In this document: one piece after another, positions 43,637 to 53,996 of the stretch | Layout of the letters: every line of letters begins with the position of its first letter | Position numbering within the stretch: position 1 is the first letter of the stretch | Assembly (NCBI GenBank): GCA_002794735.1 | Contig: NBAZ01000050.1 | Coordinates: 1 to 53,996 of the forward strand | Direction: 5' to 3' | DNA length: 53,996 nt | DNA from: Pyrrhoderma lamaoense | Taxonomy: Eukaryota; Basidiomycota; Agaricomycetes; Hymenochaetales; Hymenochaetaceae | Program-made: the position numbers and the translations under genes | Notes under the pieces: model-generated | What the model was told of the DNA's origin: nothing | Databases searched by the model: none | What the model saw: the letters and a program-made list of their open reading frames with translations, nothing else

Positions 43637-46592
43637 CTAGAGATAATACATTGTACTCTTCAGACTATCATGGATACCTCCTCCCCATATCTCTTTGACG
43701 CGTCTCTCAATCTGCTTCTCATCCATTCCCATCTCCGTACTACCCAATGGAGGAGGATACACTCCGTGCAACCATGCTCTTCCTCTCTCACATGCTCGAT
43801 CAGCCCAGTATGCGGGGGGATCAGACTCACACTCTTCGTTGCCCGTGCCCACAGGTAACTGATGTCATTCACTCCTTGTTGAATGTCGTCCGCTCCCAAC
43901 TTGTTCTCGTCATAGATCACAGAATAATGGGTTGCCCGTACGGTCCCTTGCAACCCTGCATGCGCTTGAAGGTAGAAGTCGAAGTCGTATACTGATGTAA
44001 CTCCTGCATCAACAACCGTTCCAGCTCTCGTGTTTGATGTTCTATCGACGTCCGCTTCACTGGTGGGGAAGAAGCGTGTGTGGTGACGTTTACCACAGAT
44101 GGTGACAGTCAGTTTTGGACTGTATGACTTGAAAGACCGGAATGCAGCCTTGATCTCGCGGACTTCATCTTTGAGAACAATATCGAACTGTCCCTCGGAT
44201 ACACCATCACGGAAGACGATGACACGCTCAGGAAGTTTTCCATTCTTTTTTTGGTACTCTTGTAGACGTTCTTTCATCATATCTTTCACTTCTGTAATCA
44301 TCTGTTGAATCGCAAGAGATCTCTCAGTATTATTCGCTATAAGGAAGGAGTGAGGTTTGGGACATTACCTCTTTACGGCATTCCTGCAAACGCATACTTG
44401 CCGGGTACTGTATGAAGCTACTATCACAGGATGCGACTACAGCGGCGATGGATGGAGTACCCTTTACGGATCCTTTACCTGGATGGGTGACATCCATTCC
44501 GACGAGCATTGCATCCCTCATCCATCTAAGACTATCTGTTGAGATGCTATGGTTCACTCCTCCTAACTTCGCATTGACCTTCATTGCAATATTTGCAAAG
44601 TACTGTGCTTGTCCGCGTTCATTTCGTACCTTTGATGACTGCATACACACGGTTGATATACCAAGTTTCACGTCGCACAACTTCTTCAAGCCGTGGTAGA
44701 TCCTTCGATCCGTGTTTGATAAAAATACTAATATCAAACTGGGACGTTCCGGTAAGCTCTTGATACTCCGTTCAATAGCTTCAATCGACGCTGAGCGTAG
44801 AAAGTCATTTCTACCATTTGGTCTAGGAAGGCGGATGAGCGTTGGCCCACCAATCGGTGAGCCGAAACCCAAGCCACACTGGCCACATTGATTACGGAAG
44901 CCCTCGTATACTGCTCGCACCTCATCAGCATTTCGGAAGTCGCTTCTCTCGTTGTCGCTTAGCACAATGACGGCCGGACGTATATTTTTTGCAGACGTCG
45001 AAAATTTAATACCCATCAAATTCCAAGATCCGTTGTTTACTTTTGGATTGCCAGCAGAGTACGAAATGCGAGGTGCGTTCAAGACACGAGCTGGAACGAC
45101 TGCCATTTCTGCGGAGACATTGATGTCAAAACCTGCGATTGGCTGAGCGCGATCAATAAGCCCAAGCATCCTAAGTCCCTGGCCTGCGATAATGTCTGCA
45201 TTCTGATCAGGGGGTCTGCAGGCAAACCTGATCATATTGGCTGTTTCCTTTTCCGATAAAGTCCCCCATAAGGTTGACCTGGTTCAATCTCGCAAACTTC
45301 GGCCGGAACGAAGGTGTCTTTTTCTCTATTGCCGATATTGATGACGGGAATATCGTCTGCATGCCTTAACCTGATATTATACTCTGCAGAAGATTAACTT
45401 TTCTTGTTATTTTTGGTTTTATCTTGTAAAAACGTACTTTTTTGGAAATATTGTTCGACACTAACTGTACCACCCATTTCATCGCATTGAAATGTTGTTT
45501 TGCGAGCTGTACTTGGACCGAAAGCCTTGATACTGGACTTCTTGCGATATCCTAGGTATTTTGTCGTGACTCGCACGCGTCTCAAGAAGGAGGTAGAAGA
45601 TTCTCCGAGTTGAACCATGACGTTACTGAGTTGCTCGTTTGGAATAATAAAAGCACTCATACAAACATTAACGTTCATCATCAATGACTTGTAGGTTGGG
45701 CGGACACTCGCAAAGAAGCCTTTCCATGCTTCCAAACCTTCACTAAGCTGATATGCTTCTTCACGGGGACTAAACGTGTTTGGGGGGAAGAAATATCGGT
45801 TTTTGCCAAATGATATACCACTTCGGGTAGCATGTGTTGTCATAATCAAGTTGAAGGCTGAGACTATTGGTAGAGGGTCATACGAAGGGTTCTTGGCTTC
45901 AAGAAACCTATCATAGAAGCCTTTTAAGGGCGCGTTTCATCCATCAGTTAATTGACAATCACTTACCGGTTAAGGTCCGATGATTTCAGTTCTCTCGGTT
46001 TCTCAGCCTTAATAGTATAAGTCTTTGCATTAGGACGGGGCCCACTCTGTCCTGCCTCGTAGAACTGAATAGTCACGGAAAAGTTTGCAGGAAGTGGTCG
46101 GATTGCAATCAAGCGCTGCATCTTGTCATGAGCTATACCGTGCAAGAAAGTCTTCACTGTTGGGTCCTGCTCAAACAACTCAAAGAGACGTGTACGAAGG
46201 CGTCTCTCGGTCTGTTTAACCTCCGGATCGATTTTCAACGGATGATCGTACAGTACAGCATTATCAGGGTATTTCAATGCGAAGTAGTTAGCCCGAAGTG
46301 TTACTGCCGTTCCACGTTTCCCGAATTCCTTTCGAATAACTCGATCTTTTATGTCGAGCTTCTTAAGTTCAGAGGTCAATGCGTCCAACTCCCTATTACT
46401 CAGACGAGATTCAATTTGAGCCTGACCGGGATTGTATACTGAGGCAGAGACAGAGCCTCCACGTCCACGCCCACGTCCGAAAGTTGGAGAAGAGCCACGA
46501 CTAGATGCAGGGGATGAGCCGCGGCTACTGAAACCGCTTCCCCTTCCACGAGATTGGCCACGTCCACGACCGCGAGGTTCGAAGTTCGACAT
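43637..46592 (-). pseudogene. AGO: Argonaute B with two one-base homopolymer frameshifts
   Basis: Four exons match Argonaute A: 45967-46592, 45438-45907, 44369-45383 and 43637-44301. An RG-rich N-terminus, N, PAZ, MID and PIWI regions are recognisable, with GMDVTHP, LQECRKE, FRDGVSEGQ and AYWADRACERGR. Exon 3 is one base short in a C run at 45262-45266 (just after GQPYGG), and exon 4 is one base short in a run at 43814-43819 (six bases against seven in A), before the last catalytic Asp. Both would truncate the protein. Either this is a young pseudogene or the assembly miscounts homopolymers; every other part is well kept, which favours the second or very recent loss. Confidence 0.85.
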
Positions 46593-46697
46593 GGTTTAAT
46601 GTGTGTTAGTTTGTTGAAGAAGAGTAGTTTGTTATTTCTGATTTCTGAAAGAGAGAAGTATACCTGAGTGGTGAAGCTAGGAGGCAACATTGCCGGG

Positions 46698-46803
46698 TTT
46701 ATATATGTTTGGGGAATTATTATTATTGGACAAGATTGTATGAAGATTCAATTCTAAAAGGATTTCAAATGGGAAGTACTCATTCAGTGGCTGCGGCTGC
46801 GGA
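46698..46803 (-). promoter_or_regulatory. Argonaute B promoter: GC-rich element and TATA box
   Basis: On the minus strand TCCGCAGCCGCAGCCA (46788-46803) precedes TATATAAA (46698-46705), 106 nt before the ATG. Order and orientation are as upstream of Argonaute A, and a GATGCATTC-type block just upstream is also shared. Confidence 0.6.
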
Positions 46804-46879
46804 CATGGTGAATGCATCCATCGAGTAACTATAGTATCGGATGTATCTTCAATAGGATCTGAAATTACTTCCATTATGC

Positions 46880-48533
46880 CGTTTTCCTTCAGAAAGCTGA
46901 TAATCCTGGAGTAATCCGAATGAATACAGCAGTACGTTTGCCTGAATCAATCTTACAAATGTATAAGTATGTTTGATATTTCAATGCCAATTTATAGCAA
47001 TAATAATCTATGAAACCTATGACAAGTTTTCTCGAATCCCTGTCCCAGCTCAATAGGACACACGAATAATTTACTCTTTTGCCATTCTTTCTACTCTTCT
47101 AAGCTTAGTGACTAATTGCGCATTGCGAGATCTCAATACCGGATATGGTGAGTCAAAACTTAACAATAATAAAAATAAGTTCAGGCCACTTTTCTGGTGC
47201 CCAGTCAGTTCAATGAAGACTTATTATGTAACTTTGAACAGATCTGGAATTTAGTCACTTGCGATGGCAAGATACTAGCCCATAAATAATCATAGACCCT
47301 CTTTCAACGTACTCGATAAGGTGTTATAACATCTGGTGACTTCAGCTGTCGGTTTAGGTGCACATATATTCCTTATAATGAATTCAAGTTCCTGATTACT
47401 GAATATAACAGGGAACCCTCGCAGATAAGCCCTTCATCTAGCCATACCCATGAGGGAAAACGCCTTTGTTACGGAAAAAATTAGCGGAAACAGACTATAT
47501 GTTATATATTTGACCGCAAAAGAGTATTATATAGAGGTCCAAGTGCACATTCGTATATGAATAATAAAAACATGTCTTCAGTATACAATAAAAAGTAACA
47601 CCATATGAAAAGAGGTAATAACAGTATCGTATGTCGATAAATTCTATATTTGATGAACTTCTACATGAGCTTTTACATGCTATACATAGTCTGGACTTGA
47701 TCGAAGAATCGGAGATGTACGTGTTGCGGGACCATATGTCAATGTGATCGTATCACTAAATTTATATGTCGAAAAATAGGAGTCATGAAGACCCTGATTG
47801 CAGGTAGAGCTTCACATACACGAGGTCAGGTATTCTGTTCCCAGTTCTGGGGCTGGGAGTTCTGTGTTCTATCTCGCATCCCTGACGTGTGACCAAACTG
47901 AGATGGAAGCTCTAACATCTGTAACTGCTACTATGCTATTCTAAATGAATGTTTGTACATATTTGCGTGTAGTGCTTTCATGAGCTTGAATTGAACCTCC
48001 GTGTGCTTCAGGATTGTTTGTATACAAGATATACTAAAAGAGTCGCTTATCACCTGTTTGCTACTAAAGTTTTTGATTTATGTACTCGTATTACCGGGGG
48101 ATTGAGCTCGATATCGTGAAATTGCTAGATTTTCTGCTGCTTTACTGCAAATAACTAACTTGAAGTGAGACGAGAAAATAGCCCCTTCATGTGTTAGACT
48201 ACCTGAACTCCGTTATGTCTAAAAGAGGTGTATATGATATAATTCCGCCGCAAATATGATCTAAAGTATAAGTGAAATAAAAAGTGGGTAGGGACGGCCT
48301 TCAATTTAGTTAGCAAAGTGGATAATATTGCCCGACACACGGGTGCATCTATAATTGAAAAGGAGTTCTTGAAAGTTTCAATTTTATTTAGTGGGATTCC
48401 GAACTTTATATCAGAACTCGCAGAAGTCCCTATAAGTACTCCAGGTTGACGAGCTTTACCAGCATCAAATCAACCTATCTGTAGAGTTCTAAGCCTACTG
48501 CACTACAAACAAACTCGCAAACAAGTTTTATAG
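46880..48533. other. Gene-poor DNA between divergent genes
   Basis: About 1.65 kb between the Argonaute B promoter and the start of the 48534 gene, which diverge. No credible ORF. A 17-bp string containing CCCGACACACGGG at 48327-48343 recurs at 53645-53661. Confidence 0.45.
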
Positions 48534-49442
48534 ATGTCGGATCAACCCAAGCTCGGAACTTACGTAACCATCAGAAAGAAGCCCAAACCGATAGCGGTAA
48601 GTAATACCATAATGATTATTATGAAGAGGAGTTAACGAGCACCCAGTATCAGACGGTAGCAGAAGCATCCTCCTCCTCCTCCTCTAAACCAGTACGTTTA
48701 TGCCAAGTACTTTGAGTGGATCGATATTCTGACTAAATTGATTATCACTTAGAGTTCGCCTATAGCTTGGCTCTTAGGAAGATTGAAGAACCAGTGTGCT
48801 ATCACAGATGATATCAACGAAATCTCTGTGTTCGAGGCGTCTTTGTATGGGCCACTCAATACGCTCTTGTGTACAATCTTTTCGGTAGCTGATCACTACA
48901 TGGTCAAGCCTCAAGGTATACTTCGTAAGTCCCCGGATAATCTCGATAGAAAGAAAAATCCTGCAAAGTCTGTCAATCCCTTAAAGAGCAAACCAAGGGC
49001 TTCTCTTGGTGCTCCAGGAGGATCAATCAGATACATCCCTGACTTCATGATTGTCAAGGCAGGTGAAAAGATCAATACTGACGTTCTTATATCAATATTT
49101 GAGATAAAGAAACAAGATCTTTCTGAAAAAGGAAGGACGGCTGCAGAAAGGCAATTACAGGAGTATCTTATTCATGCGGTCAAAACCTCTGGAAGTTGGA
49201 ACTTAATAAAGTTACTCACTGGATTCCTGGTTATCGGAAGTACGACGATAAAGATGGAGTTAGATGTGGCTGAGTTGCATGCGGTCATGCAACCAGGAAA
49301 TGAATTTACAGCCAGAGAGATAAGTTGTGTCAAAAGACGTACAACATACAAGACATATTCAACAGAATTTGCAGAGGAATTAAGAAGAATTTCGAATTGT
49401 TACAAGGGCACTACGTATCCTTGCAATGAGATTCAGGCTTAA
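48534..49442 (+). CDS. PD-(D/E)XK nuclease-like protein, 263 aa
   Basis: Three exons (48534-48596, 48653-48691, 48753-49442) with 56- and 61-nt introns give 263 residues from MSDQPKLGTYV. An alternative AG 6 nt earlier at the first acceptor would add two codons. Exon 2 is a tiny Ser-rich exon. The core has IPDF (Pro130-Asp131), then a strand ending FEIKK (Glu151, Lys153), then a helix with RQLQEY near 168-172: the D...ExK...Q order of PD-(D/E)XK folds. A Glu in an earlier helix (FEASLYGPLN) fits the fold. Many fungal relatives are uncharacterised; nuclease activity is inferred. It is divergent from Argonaute B, about 1.9 kb from its ATG. Confidence 0.62.
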
Positions 49443-49585
49443 CGGAAGAAGAATTTTATAACAGATTACAGAGTTTTATAGGATATTTTAAGCAATAATA
49501 CATATATATCGGCTTTGTATCAATGTAATGAGTACTTGTTGGTAGACTACTCAGCGGTAAACATATATAAACGTTGAATATTAGA

Positions 49586-51319
49586 TTAAAGTTTGGCATA
49601 GTCTCCCTTTCCAGGAAGAGAGCCATAAGGATTATAACGCAAAGCGTCCTTGTTACCTTTTACATCATTACGGAGGGATTGATAACCGCCCACTGTCATC
49701 GTAATATCTAGGTCCTGAGCAAAGACATATATATATTAATCATACATACACGGATTAGCTAGCAATGACAAGTACATACCGCTAGTAGTGACTTCATCAC
49801 ATGTCTGCATCCATGTTCACCCTCATTTGCCATCCCCCATACATATAATCGTCCTACGGCAACAGCATCTGCACCGAGAGCAATCGCTTTGAATATGTCT
49901 GAACCAGTACGTATCCCTGAGTCAAATATTATTGTCATCTCTTAGGTATTGATTCAGTTGATATTATATTCCATGCATAGAAGATGGTAAAAGAACATAC
50001 TATTGCCAACTGCTTCTACAATTTCGGGTAGCATGTCCAAACTCCCTACAGCTCCATCTACCTGCCTCCCAGCGTGATTCGTGACCACGATTCCCTCACA
50101 TCCTGCTTCAAGTGCTTTCAGTGCGTCTTCTGCTCTCTGTACACCCTTCAAGACAAATGGCCTTCCGCTGGATATTGTCTTCCACTGCTCAACCATCCAA
50201 CGTAGCTTTTCCCAAGTATGAGCCTTTCCGTGCCAAACGTGCCCATCTATCCATGAACCAGAATCTTTCTGTAAAGCAGATTCCCCATATTTTCTCATAA
50301 AAGCAGGATCAGATCTTCCATTTTCGTTGCCCGTGGTTCCAGGAGGGTAGTAGAACCTGAAACAGTACATCCATGAGAGACATATACATTGACTTATAGT
50401 TCATACTGCTCACACATAGTTTGCCAAGCTGATATCCGTTGGCCTCCAACCTAATTGCCATGTATCGACTGTAAACATCATGACATCAAATCCACTTTTC
50501 CAAGCACGGTTCATCAAGCTCAACGTCTACGTGTAAGTGAGTTTTATCATTGTCAATACAGTAGATTCAAATTACGTACCACATCGTCGTCATGACCTGC
50601 ATACAACTGATAGAATCGGGGAGCTTTAGCATGAGGATCTTGCCCACTAGGCCCTTCGTAGCTATGAATTGAGTTACTTTCATTTGAAATACTCGCACCC
50701 TCATCGTTAGCTGCAGCTGCATCTTCAATAGAATTGGAAGCAGCCGTAGAAAGGCAATACTACAACAACTAAGGCACAATCACACACAAAGCAAGGAAGG
50801 AACTTACGGGTAATCCCAGCTCTCCAGCAATCTTTGCAGGAACAAGTTCGCCTTTTGGAGTATATAGTTTATTTATTCCTATTGGAGCAAATAAAATTGG
50901 GGCTGGAATTTTATGTCCAAACAAGGTAGCTTCTCTGTGTTTTAGCCGAATTTGGGCGTATATATGTATAAGATATATACTCACTTGTCAAGTCTCGTGT
51001 GTTTGTGTCAACAAGCATGCGGGGAACGATTCTCCATCGATAAAAAGCCTCTCTATTTGCTCGATCAGTCCAGCCAATCCCGGCATTTGAGTTAGCATAA
51101 AAGTATCCATGATCGGTTAACTTCCGCTTTGTGGATTCTGCTAGCTCTTCTGGATGAACTGAGAACGAAGGAACTGAAGACATGGCAATTAATAATTACA
51201 CTGAAACTAAGGTATACATTATACTTACATATCCCATGATCGCCCCCATTCTTGAATACCTCCCTTTGATAGAGCGAGTAGTGCGGTGATGGTCCTTTCG
51301 GTTTATTACTTGGGTCCAT
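49586..51319 (-). CDS. FMN-dependent lactate 2-monooxygenase-like protein, 447 aa
   Basis: Eight exons (51229-51319, 50985-51173, 50808-50932, 50580-50759, 50414-50526, 50001-50356, 49780-49940, 49586-49714) with consistent phases encode 447 residues from MDPSNKPKG. Family landmarks are YQREVF near the N-terminus, the flavin-side LPYCLSTAAS, FYQLYAG and VDTWQLGWRP, Lys303 (FVLKGV), the catalytic region TNHAGRQVDG with His327 and Arg330, then DSGIRTG. The enzyme class oxidises L-2-hydroxy acids using FMN; DTW-LGWRP favours the lactate monooxygenase branch over cytochrome b2, and no heme domain is present. The exact substrate is not determined. No targeting peptide is obvious. It appears intact. 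Confidence 0.88.
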
Positions 51320-52385
51320 AGTGTTTCCTTGTAGAATGTATGAATGTCTTGCCACAGTGCCAAGAGGAGAAGATATATGCAGCTTTTATACTTCTAGACT
51401 TCAAGAACCTCCGCGGTTCAAAACCAGGAGTACTACGAGTAGGATATCCTGCGGGATGCCATTGGGTTCCGTGCAATGAAAACAATGACGTTCGCGAGTG
51501 ACGTCGTCGAACGGGCTGAGCGGGAGTGGGGCAAGACAGATACAAAGTCTAAGAATAGAATTTGTTTTTGACATTCATTTTCTAATTGTGACCCCTAGTA
51601 GTGGCTACAAGATGAAATTTGTGCATTGATGTTGGCTTCCTCAGATGTTGAGTACTTGGAAGTATGAATGAACTGGTGCTTTCTAGACGTCATGAGTTTC
51701 TTTGAATATTCAGTTGAAATAATTAAGTATATAAGACATGGCTCCGCTTATTGTATATTTGTCTGTTCCTACTTGAATGGTAAAATCTGAGCTTTATGTG
51801 AATACAAAAGCGATTTTGGTCTTAGGAACTGTAACCGTACGAAAATAATTGTGGGAACTCTTTTACGTAATAATTTAATAATATTTAAAACTTTTCCAAA
51901 ATGTTGCTTTATTCATTAGTTTTTGTCGGAGAGAAGAATATAGATGACTGTAGTTTACATAATTATTATTTGTGAGTAATCATCTTACGAGTAAGTTACT
52001 AAGCTTCAATTCCTCAAGAGTGATGATTGACTGGGATTTTTTTGTCTCTCTTCAATTACTATTTTTATGGAGAATTGTTACAACAAAGTACACTAGTGCC
52101 TGGGTTATAGGTCCTTGTAAGAATTTTCAATGATTTGCTTTGCTTACCGGATGAAGGGACGAAAAGGAAAATATTCACGTGACGGAAAGCTTATCAAGAC
52201 CTTAGACATCAGTGATATCAGATATTTGTGCTTGCTAAATTGATCTTACAAAGATAATCTATTTTTAGATACTTACCTTATATAAGAAACATAAATAGAA
52301 ACTCATGGTATATAGTAGAACATTTGGACATTTTTATACTAGAAAAATTGTGAAGTACTCAACTACAACTACGATCTAAAGAACT
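51320..52385. other. Intergenic DNA between divergent enzyme genes
   Basis: About 1.07 kb between the divergent starts of the monooxygenase-like and GST genes; AT-rich, no gene seen. A CACGTG-less TATATAAG occurs near 51728. Confidence 0.45.
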
Positions 52386-53241
52386 ATGGTCATCAAAGTC
52401 TATGGCGTAGCTTCCTACTCGGGGACACAAGTTGTCACAATAACGCTACATGAGCTTGGACTCCCTTACGAGCTTATACATGTAGATATGCCTACTGGAG
52501 CGCACAAGAAAGAAGATTATTTAGAGAACATGCACCCTTTTGGACAAACGCCCGTCTTAGTATGTTCTTTCTCAATATCCTGATTTTCAACCTGATAATG
52601 ACATGAGCTAGATAGACGAAGATGGAACAAAGCTATATGAATGCAGGGCTATAGCCCGTTACCTTGCGATGAAATATGGGGGCGATAGTCTATACCCTGT
52701 TAAGGATCTCAAAAAACTATCGCTATTCGAACAAGCTGCATCCATTGAACTTACGAACTTCCATCCCTTGGCCCTTGAACTGGCCAAGGAGCTTGTGTAC
52801 AAAAAGTAAGCGTGGATATTTACTGTTAAGAGAGGATATTTTACCCTACCTTAAACTTGCTGATTCTTTTTATAGATTTAGCTCCGCAGAAGTAGACCAA
52901 AAGCGTGTTGAAGCACTGAGAGCCTCCCTAGAGGAGAAGCTAATTGGCTACGAACGCATCCTGTCGAAATCAAAGTACCTTGCCGGAGATGTTTGTTTAT
53001 AGTTCTCTTTGTAATACTAGTTTTCCATCTAACCCACTCCTTTATGTTACAGGAAATCACTCTTGCAGACCTTTTCCATATTCCGTATGGCCATTTGATG
53101 GGAGACGTAATCCAATCATTCTCTTTTGACTCACCAAAGACCCCAAACGTAGGAAGGTGGTGGGCTGATATCAGATCTCGTGCTTCCTGGAAAGCGGTAC
53201 TTTCCGAGGCTAAGAAAAGTCCAGTCCAGCTACCACTTTGA
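52386..53241 (+). CDS. Phi-like glutathione S-transferase, 223 aa
   Basis: Four exons (52386-52559, 52612-52805, 52876-52990, 53053-53241) give 223 residues. The thioredoxin-fold half has the Ser-containing catalytic loop (YSGT, Ser12), the cis-Pro motif PFGQTPVL (51-58) and [12 protein letters not shown], where most relatives have Glu-Ser instead of Glu-Cys. The helical half has [12 protein letters not shown] and [12 protein letters not shown], typical of the phi/fungal GTT-like group. The family conjugates glutathione to electrophiles in the cytosol. Length is normal and no defect was seen. Phase agreement at all three introns supports the model. Confidence 0.92.
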
Positions 53242-53996
53242 TATATAAAGACATTAACTGTAAACTGTAAACGAAACAGGATGATACAAATAATAAGACT
53301 TCTGCTGATTGTGAAAGACCATAAATGTCTATGTGAGGAATGCGCACTTCGCTATCAGCTTCCTTCTACTTCTCTGGATACATCAAACCGATACCTGGCC
53401 CCACTAATTACCCTAAAGATGTTTTCCATCAAAATAACATCAACAAAATACAACTGTATATGGAGTTTGAGCAGTGTAGAGATAGCAAAACTTCTGAGAA
53501 AAATATCCCCGAACCTTAGGTTGACTTCCATTTCTGTTGCGAATCGCTACAAGATCTTCGACGCATTGTGCATAGTTCAATTGAAATCCTGTGGTCGTAA
53601 GGGGTGCACAACGCCGAATAATGGCGTTTGTCACAATTGTAATCATTGCCCGACACACGGGGCCGCACATCGAGCCGCACATCGAGGCTCGGAAAACAGC
53701 AAAGAATGTGTGAGATGTGAAATACCAAGCATGTACATATAATTGATATCATCGTCCGAAGATCCAAAAAGCTTCTTCTTCTACTACTACTGCTGCAACA
53801 TAGATAAAAGGATTATATAAAAAGTATTTACCTGATAAAGTATGTAGCAACCACGACTTATGGGAGCTAGAGCTTAAAGCCCCGAGGGGAAAGTCTGAAC
53901 CTGAATCTGGTAGTCAGTCCTTTATTACAAATAACTTGAAGTATCCACGTAGCGGGCAATCAATAGATTCGAGGCTCTGGTGCACGGGTTAATGCA
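53242..53996. other. Right end of the window, no supported gene
   Basis: Overlapping ORFs on both strands at 53281-53767 contradict each other and have no recognisable domain. A CCGCACATCGAG doublet occurs near 53666-53688. Confidence 0.45.

Noticed and set aside
43323..43640. 105-aa plus-strand ORF between the right arm and Argonaute B
   Set aside because: It crosses the palindrome edge, so its first codons belong to the repeat and the rest to unique DNA; no domain and hydrophobic low-complexity ending.
53281..53767. 153-aa plus-strand ORF at the right end
   Set aside because: Starts after the GST stop without promoter signals, competes with two minus-strand ORFs over the same bases, and has no recognisable domain.
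1..53996. CRISPR array, rRNA or tRNA genes
   Set aside because: No regularly spaced palindromic repeats with unique spacers and no cloverleaf or rRNA-like sequence were noticed; the window is eukaryotic.

Overview
The window reads as nuclear DNA of a filamentous fungus, most likely an Agaricomycete-type basidiomycete. Genes are broken by 49-68 nt introns with GT/AG ends, and the housekeeping genes (a YVH1-type phosphatase with its C-terminal zinc region, BUD13, two eukaryotic Argonautes) look fungal. The DNA is AT-rich and repeat-laden. The taxonomic call is inference from gene architecture; no marker gene was compared.

Layout. 1-3375: poorly coding DNA with an open frame cut by the window edge, one unrecognised 273-aa ORF and a GTGCCACA octamer array. 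About 3380-8017: a 5'-truncated, frameshifted Tad1/I-like LINE (endonuclease, reverse transcriptase, RNase H) ending in poly(A). 8016-17340 and about 33850-43366: the two arms of a large, nearly identical inverted duplication (about 9.4 kb each), continued inward by a more diverged symmetric stretch to about 19045 and 32456. 19046-32455: the spacer, with a possible PD-(D/E)XK-like gene, YVH1, BUD13, Argonaute A, one further family gene and a dispersed repeat. 43637-46592: Argonaute B, inverted relative to A and carrying two one-base homopolymer frameshifts. 48534-53241: a PD-(D/E)XK-like gene, an FMN-dependent lactate 2-monooxygenase-like gene and a phi-like glutathione S-transferase.

The most unusual content is a gene family I do not recognise, filling the palindrome. 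Its small proteins (205-216 aa, two exons) come as subfamily A and subfamily B. They share a C-terminal domain (PPVFYYGF, ITIRTNY, EKPLWY) but have different first exons. Most B genes, and the intact subfamily A arm copy, have a CACGTG box 15-20 nt upstream of a TATATAA box. Every B gene is followed by a conserved noncoding tail of roughly 650-1000 nt. Seven copies look intact (three A, four B); the others are decayed, promoter-fused, chimeric or interrupted by a repeat.

The two Argonaute genes point toward each other and bracket the right-hand family cluster. Their 5' halves are diverged, but the PIWI half and its intron are almost identical, which suggests gene conversion. Differences between the palindrome arms (a 211-bp mariner-like MITE only in the right arm, a 7-bp deletion in one pseudogene copy, a premature stop shared by both) allow events to be ordered relative to the duplication.
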